The notes under the pieces are model-generated. The model did no database searches, was not told the origin of the DNA, and saw only the letters and a list, made by a program, of their open reading frames with translations. The translations under genes were made by a program, and so were the position numbers. Positions 15,080 to 20,190 of a stretch of 20,190 bases of DNA are shown piece after piece (within the stretch, counting starts at the first letter, position 1; every line of letters begins with the position of its first letter). The stretch comes from Pseudomonadota bacterium (lineage in GTDB: Bacteria; Pseudomonadota; Gammaproteobacteria; Burkholderiales; Burkholderiaceae_D): positions 1 through 20,190 of the forward strand of contig JAEVZY010000317.1 in assembly GCA_023392035.1 (NCBI GenBank). The letters are read 5' to 3'.

Positions 15080-18000
15080 ATGGCAGCACTGGTGGTCGGC
15101 GCCGATCTGGGCTTGGGCAATTCTTCCCTGAACACTCTTGGCCTGAGCCAGGGCAGCGCGGCGCAAGGGCAGGCCGGGGAGAGCGTGTATGTCAATCTTG
15201 GCACCGGCAACCTGGTGCTGCAGCAGCAGGACGAGATGCTGTTCGGCTTGGGCATGCCGGTTTCCTCGCTACGCACCTACAACAGCCAGGGTGTCGTGGA
15301 TGGCGACAACAACGACAACTGGCGCATCGGGTTTTATCGACAGCTGGGCGGGATCACGGAAACGCCGGGCGCGCTCGGCAGCAGCATTGTGCGCACCGCC
15401 GCCGATGGCGCCAACGAGCGCTATGTGTGGAATGCGGAACGCGCCTGTTACGTCAGCAGCGACGGCGCCGGCACTTACCGCACGCTGACGCTTCAGCCCG
15501 ATGGCGCCTGGCTTTGGCAGGATGGCCGGGGCGTCAGCGAAACCTATCAATCCATCAACGGTAGCGCGTTGCTCTTGCGCAGCCAGCAGGATGGCGACGG
15601 CAATGTGCTGCGTTATGAATATGCGGCCAACGGTTTGCTGCAAAAGGTCACGAGTGCCAGCGGCGAAACTACGGAGCTGGTCTATGACACATCACCGGGG
15701 CGTGAAGCCAATCTGCTTTTCCTGCGCACCGGCATTCTGGACGCCACCACCGGCACACTGCGCCTGCAAAACCGGGTGCGCTACGCCTATGACGATCTGA
15801 ATCGACTGACGCAAGTCACGGTCGATCTCTCCCCCGAGGACAATAGCATTGCAGACGGCAAGGTCTATACCACCTGCTACAGCTATGAGGCCAGCAGCCA
15901 TCGCCTCGGCAGCCTGAGGCAAAGCGATGGCGGCAGCCTGGCCTTTGCCTACGACAGCGCCGGCCGGGTCATCAGCATTACGGACGCCCTGGGTGCCGTT
16001 ACCCGCTATGGCTATGAGGCGGCCTGCAGCACGGTGACCGATGCGGCCGGCAATGTGACGCGCTACAGCTATGACGGCAAACTGCAACTGAGCAGCATCG
16101 AATCGCCTGTTGTGAATGGCGTTACATCGGTTCGGCGTTTCCAGTACAACGACAATGGCGATGTGACGTTGGTCACCGACGCCGACGGCCTGGCCACCGA
16201 ATTCCAGTACGACGGGATGGGCAACCAGATTCTGCGGCGTGATGCGCAAATGGAAGTGCGGATGCAGTACAACGCGCGCAACCAGTTGCTGTCTGAAACC
16301 CGCATTCCGGTGGACGGCAGCGGCCCGGCACTCACCACGCGCTACGTGTACGACGCCAGCGGCTGGCATCTGCGCTTTGCGATCAGCGCCGAGGGCAGGG
16401 TCACGCAATACCGCTACAACGCCCTGGGCCAGCGTGACAGCAGCATTGCCTACAGCGGCAGCACATGGTCCGGCACGGATGCGCCGGATGAAGCCTCCAT
16501 GTCCGCATGGCTTGCCGCCCTGGCCGATCCATCGCAGGCCGTTCGCACCGACTATCGCTATGACTTTCGCGGGCAGTTGGCGGCCAGCACTGTGTACTCG
16601 CGTTTGGATGGCTCCGGCAATGGTGTGGCGGATGCGGCCGCCACCACGCTGTATGTCTACGATGCCGGCGGCCGGCTTTTGCAAACGATTGCGCCGGGCG
16701 CGGCCCAAGGCGCGGTCACCAGTCAGGTCTACGACGGCCTGGGTCGCGTCCTGGCGCGCACCAATGCACTGGGCCAGACCACTAGCGTTGCCTATGCGGA
16801 AGAGGGCGACGCCGGCATCGCGGGCAGCGCCTGGCAGATGGTGCAGACCGCCGCCGACGGCAGCCTCAGCAGCAGCGTGTTCGACCGTGCGGGACGCTTG
16901 ATTGCCCGCATTGCCGGCAACAGCGCCGGCATCGGGATCACCCGCTACAGCTACGACGCCAACGGCCGCCTGCGCTCGACAACCGATGCCACGGGTGTGG
17001 CCAACTGGCTGTTCTATGACGCCGCCGGCCGCAAGAGCGCGGAGCTGGACGGCAATGGCAGCCTGACGGAGTTCTGCTATGACGTGGCGGGCAGACTGGT
17101 GCAGACCGTGCGCTATGCCACTGGCGTTACGGCCAGCATCGACAGCCAGACCCGCCTGGAGCAGATCCGCCCGCTGGCGGACAGCCAGCACGATCAAACG
17201 AGTTGGCTCTTCTATGACGCGGCCGGTCGCCTGGGCAAGAGCGTGGATGCCGAGGGCGCGGTGACGCAAACCGTGTACGACAGTGCCGGCCGGGTGCAAA
17301 GCCAGACGCGCTTTGTCAACGCCATCAATACCGCCGCGCTGGTGGCGGGTGCGCCCGCCGAGTCGATCCAGGTATCGCCGGATGCTACGCATGATCGCAG
17401 CACCCGCACCTTCTACGACAACGACGGCCTGCTGCGCGGCAGCTTGGATGCCGAAGGCTATCTGACGGAAATCCTGTACGACGGCGCTGGCCGTGCCTGG
17501 CAGAGGGTGGCCTATGCCACCGTTGCGCCCAATGCTTCGGCCAGCACCCTCAATGCAGCGCGACCGCAATTCAGCGCGGCAGACATTCGCAGCACCACCC
17601 TGTATGACGCCCGCGGACTGGTGGCAGGGGAAATCGATGGCGAAGGCTATCTGAGCGAGCACGTCTACGACGCCAGCGGCAACCGCATACGCAGCACGCG
17701 CTATGCCAACGCGCTGGCGGCCGGCGTCCTGGCAAACCTGAGTTCCACCAGCTCGGTCGTCAGCCTGCGACCGACCGCAACCGCAAGCGACCAGACCACA
17801 ATCGCCGCTTACGATGCGCTCAATCGCGTGGTAGATGCCGGCAATGCCGAAGGCACGATCACGCATTTTGACTACGATCTCCTTGGCAACCTGAAAGCCA
17901 CCACCGCCGCCTGGGGCACAAGCGAAGCACGCCCCCAAACGCGGCGCTTCGACGCTCAAGGCTTGCTGTTGGCCGAGCTGGACGGCGAAGGCAGCGCCGC

Positions 18001-19765
18001 ACTGGCTGCACTGGGCAGCACGGCAAGCTCCGCCCAAATCGAAGCCATATGGAGCACCTGCGCCACCCGCTACACCTACGACCTGGCCGGCCGCCGCATC
18101 GCCATGACGGATGCCAACGGCAACCAGACGCGCTACTACTACGATGCGGACGGTCACCTGCGCTACACCATCAATGCGCTGGGAGAAGTGGAGGGGCGCC
18201 GCTACGACGCGCTCGGGCAATTGGTGGCGCAGACGCGCTATGCCACTGCCATTAATCCGGCCGTGCTGGCGACGCTGAAAGGCGGACTGGTCGATGACGC
18301 GTTGGAGAAACAGATACCTGCTTCAGCCGACGACAGCACCAAGACCTGGAGCTACCACCGCGATGGCAGCGTCGCGGCCAGTGTGGATGAGTTGGGCTAT
18401 TGCACGCAATACGCCTATAACAGTTTCGGCGAACGCATTGCGACGACGGCGCTGCTTGACGCGGGCAAATCGATTACCAATGCCGTCGACTACGACCGGC
18501 GCGGACTGCAACGCGGCGCCACATCGGACGTGGGCGGCATCAACGCACTCAGCTCAAACCAGTATGACGCCTTCGGCCGTCTGATCTCCGCAACCGATGC
18601 CCTGGGTGGAGTACGTATCTATCGCTACGACCGCCTGGGGCGGCAAGTGCAAAGCATCGATCCGCTCAATATCCAGCGCAGCACCAGCTATGACGCTTTC
18701 GATCGAGTACTGACGCAGACCGATGGCACCGGCAACACCACCACCACCCGCTATGACGACGCCACCCGCAGCGTAGTGCTGACCACGCCGGAAGGCATCA
18801 GCCTGCGCACCGTGCGCAATCGGCATGGCGAGACGGTGCGCATCGTCGATGGGCGAGGCAACAGCACAACCTACAGCTATGACCGCAATGGGCGCCTCAC
18901 CAGCACAGTGGATGCCTTGGGTAACACGGTATCGGACAGTTATGACCGCGTCGGCAATGCGTTTTTTCATACGGACTCCCGTGGTGTATCAACAAGAACC
19001 AGCTATGACGCTGCCGGAAGGGTGCTGACCCGCACGCTCGATCCGTCTGGCCTGGCCCTGAGCACCTGCTACACCTATGACGCCAGGGGGCGCACGCTGA
19101 GCGTCACTGCGCCCGACCAATCCGTCACGCGCACCGAGTACGACCGCCGCGGCCAGGTGACTGCAGTGATTCGTGACGCCAACGGACTGCAGTTGCGCAC
19201 CAGCTATACCTGGGACGCGCGCGGCCTGATGCTGTCCGTGACCGAAGCCGCGGGCACGGCCGCAGCCACTACCACGGCATATGCCTACGACAACCTGGGC
19301 CGGCGAGTCTCCGAAACAGTCGACCCCGCAGGATTGAATCTGTGCACGCGTTACGAGTGGGACGCCAACGGATATCTGTTGAAGAAGACCGACCCCGCAG
19401 GAAACGCCACGCGCAGCATCTACGACGCCGACGGTCGCCTGCAGATGCAGATTGACTCCATGGGCGCAGTCACTGCCTGGCGCTATGACAGCGAAGGCAG
19501 ACCTACCGCCGTCATGCGCTATGCGCGCATCGTGAATTTGAACGCGCTGACGGACGCAGCGACGCCAGCTGCAGTGATGGTCATGCTCGGCAGCGCGCCG
19601 GCGGAGCAGATCACACGCACCATGTACGACGGCGATGGCCGGGTGCTCTATCAGATCGATGCCTTGGGATACGCGACGGGCAACGAATATGACGGCAACG
19701 GCAATGTGGTGCGCCAGACGCGTTATGCGAAGGCGATCACCGTATCCAAAGATCCCACCCGTTAG
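15080..19765 (+). CDS. RHS/YD-repeat protein, ended by an in-frame TAG
   Basis: A 1561-residue protein made almost entirely of YD repeats (variants of YDAAGRL...D..G....Y.YD), which in this superfamily fold into a hollow beta-cocoon around a C-terminal toxin or adhesive domain. Residues 1-36 are Gly/Ser-rich with no signal peptide. Residues 37-70 (YVNLGTGNLVLQQQDEML, then LRTYNSQG) resemble the N-terminal strand region of many RHS proteins. About 17100-18260 and again from about 19510, repeats are spaced by longer inserts beginning RYA-x-A-I/V, giving a super-repeat of about 65-75 residues. Between them are tight repeats of about 20 residues. The ATG at 15080 has AAGGA nine nt upstream (15066-15070). 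The frame stops in mid-repeat at TAG 19763-19765, and the same frame then carries on with YD repeats, so this is probably the front part of a longer gene. No VgrG, PAAR or immunity gene is visible. Confidence 0.85.
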   Translation: MAALVVGADLGLGNSSLNTLGLSQGSAAQGQAGESVYVNLGTGNLVLQQQDEMLFGLGMPVSSLRTYNSQGVVDGDNNDNWRIGFYRQLGGITETPGALGSSIVRTAADGANERYVWNAERACYVSSDGAGTYRTLTLQPDGAWLWQDGRGVSETYQSINGSALLLRSQQDGDGNVLRYEYAANGLLQKVTSASGETTELVYDTSPGREANLLFLRTGILDATTGTLRLQNRVRYAYDDLNRLTQVTVDLSPEDNSIADGKVYTTCYSYEASSHRLGSLRQSDGGSLAFAYDSAGRVISITDALGAVTRYGYEAACSTVTDAAGNVTRYSYDGKLQLSSIESPVVNGVTSVRRFQYNDNGDVTLVTDADGLATEFQYDGMGNQILRRDAQMEVRMQYNARNQLLSETRIPVDGSGPALTTRYVYDASGWHLRFAISAEGRVTQYRYNALGQRDSSIAYSGSTWSGTDAPDEASMSAWLAALADPSQAVRTDYRYDFRGQLAASTVYSRLDGSGNGVADAAATTLYVYDAGGRLLQTIAPGAAQGAVTSQVYDGLGRVLARTNALGQTTSVAYAEEGDAGIAGSAWQMVQTAADGSLSSSVFDRAGRLIARIAGNSAGIGITRYSYDANGRLRSTTDATGVANWLFYDAAGRKSAELDGNGSLTEFCYDVAGRLVQTVRYATGVTASIDSQTRLEQIRPLADSQHDQTSWLFYDAAGRLGKSVDAEGAVTQTVYDSAGRVQSQTRFVNAINTAALVAGAPAESIQVSPDATHDRSTRTFYDNDGLLRGSLDAEGYLTEILYDGAGRAWQRVAYATVAPNASASTLNAARPQFSAADIRSTTLYDARGLVAGEIDGEGYLSEHVYDASGNRIRSTRYANALAAGVLANLSSTSSVVSLRPTATASDQTTIAAYDALNRVVDAGNAEGTITHFDYDLLGNLKATTAAWGTSEARPQTRRFDAQGLLLAELDGEGSAALAALGSTASSAQIEAIWSTCATRYTYDLAGRRIAMTDANGNQTRYYYDADGHLRYTINALGEVEGRRYDALGQLVAQTRYATAINPAVLATLKGGLVDDALEKQIPASADDSTKTWSYHRDGSVAASVDELGYCTQYAYNSFGERIATTALLDAGKSITNAVDYDRRGLQRGATSDVGGINALSSNQYDAFGRLISATDALGGVRIYRYDRLGRQVQSIDPLNIQRSTSYDAFDRVLTQTDGTGNTTTTRYDDATRSVVLTTPEGISLRTVRNRHGETVRIVDGRGNSTTYSYDRNGRLTSTVDALGNTVSDSYDRVGNAFFHTDSRGVSTRTSYDAAGRVLTRTLDPSGLALSTCYTYDARGRTLSVTAPDQSVTRTEYDRRGQVTAVIRDANGLQLRTSYTWDARGLMLSVTEAAGTAAATTTAYAYDNLGRRVSETVDPAGLNLCTRYEWDANGYLLKKTDPAGNATRSIYDADGRLQMQIDSMGAVTAWRYDSEGRPTAVMRYARIVNLNALTDAATPAAVMVMLGSAPAEQITRTMYDGDGRVLYQIDALGYATGNEYDGNGNVVRQTRYAKAITVSKDPTR

Positions 19766-20190
19766 GAAGTTCAGTCAGCCTTGACGGCAATCTCCAGCAG
19801 TGAAGACCGGGTGCGGCGCCATGTCTATGACGCGGCCAATCGCCTGGTCTATACCTTGGTCACCCTGGACGACAGCACCGGCCCCAAGGACGCGGTGACC
19901 GCATTCGTGCGCGACGCAGCCGGCAATGTGGTGCAGGAGGTGGACTATGCCACGTCCCTGAGCGCAAGCATTGCGGCGAGTGAAAACCAGGTGCGCAGCG
20001 CCCTGGCTACGGTGGCGTCCACGGCTGACCAGGTGACGAATTACGTGTATGACGCGGCCAATCGCCTGGTCTACGTCATCGACCCCATGGGCTATGTGGT
20101 GCAGCACGACTACGATGCCGCCGGACGTGAAATCCGCACCTGGCATTTTGCTGATTCGATTGCTCCCGGCAGCGCGCCCACGGCAAGCAG
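19766..20190 (+). pseudogene. continuation of the RHS gene after the in-frame TAG (partial, runs off the window)
   Basis: The 141 codons after the TAG stay open in the same frame as the upstream gene and contain regular YD repeats: HVYDAANRLVYTL, FVRDAAGNVVQEVDYAT, YVYDAANRLVYVIDPMGY and HDYDAAGREIRTW. No base gain or loss is needed to join it to 15080-19765; only the amber codon intervenes. If translated separately, a candidate start is TTG at 19781, with AGGAAG (19764-19769) overlapping the stop codon 11 nt upstream; GTG at 19808 is another. The C-terminal core boundary and any toxin domain lie beyond the window. It is either the disabled rear of a nonsense-mutated gene, a read-through region, or a second split RHS chain. 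Confidence 0.65.
19826..20073 (+). repeat. 26-bp exact direct repeat within YD units
   Basis: The 26 bases at 19826-19851 recur exactly at 20048-20073, 222 bp (74 codons, in frame) apart. Both encode YDAANRLVY. The surrounding codons are also similar (QSALTAISSSEDRV versus RSALATVASTADQV), so this is a recently duplicated super-repeat unit and a possible site for in-frame recombination. Confidence 0.8.

Noticed and set aside
15692..18220. 842-codon open frame on the minus strand opposite the RHS gene
   Set aside because: The periodic plus-strand repeats create a periodic antisense frame. The product has no domain resemblance and no ribosome-binding site was seen.
19740..19800. Frameshift at the end of the RHS gene
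   Set aside because: I checked the register: YD motifs before and after the stop are in the same frame, so it is a nonsense codon, not an indel.
19826..20073. CRISPR-like repeat
   Set aside because: Only two copies 222 bp apart, in frame within a coding repeat; explained by YD-unit duplication.

Overview
The window is GC-rich, densely coded bacterial DNA. The codon choice, the single-chain 1339-residue PurL, the Cho-type nuclease and the general gene set suggest a betaproteobacterium of the Burkholderiales, plausibly Oxalobacteraceae (Herbaspirillum-like). This is an inference from sequence style; no rRNA or tRNA marker is present.

Left part (1-1600): the tail of an ABC permease overlaps its ATPase gene by ATGA; together they look like a tungstate/molybdate-type importer. 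Converging on it is a two-gene minus-strand operon, also joined by an ATGA overlap. It encodes a CesT-like (type III secretion chaperone-like) protein and a small charged protein of unknown function. Centre-left (1601-8051): a recognisable -10 box precedes purL. A membrane GGDEF diguanylate cyclase gene and a TAXI-type periplasmic binding protein gene follow at 22 and 26 bp, so the three may be co-transcribed. A palindrome holding both stop codons separates them from a convergent dehydrogenase gene with a C-terminal SAF domain (8064-9425).

Centre (9426-12553): cho (UvrC-like GIY-YIG nuclease) runs into, and overlaps by 24 bp, a convergent gene for a large unusual protein. That protein has a Ser-Pro/Thr-rich disordered N-terminus and a helical domain distantly reminiscent of eukaryotic RhoGAP. 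Its look is that of a secreted effector, and it is the most intriguing unknown here.

Right part (12554-20190): a small unknown protein, a fumarylacetoacetate-hydrolase-family enzyme and a ketopantoate-reductase-family enzyme run in one direction and end at a strong terminator that can work both ways. A possible 33-residue small ORF faces it from the other side. Then comes a very large RHS/YD-repeat gene. It is interrupted by a single in-frame TAG at 19763-19765, after which the repeats continue in the same frame to the window edge, so the gene is either broken, read through or split.

No tRNA, rRNA, CRISPR array, insertion sequence or replication origin was recognised.
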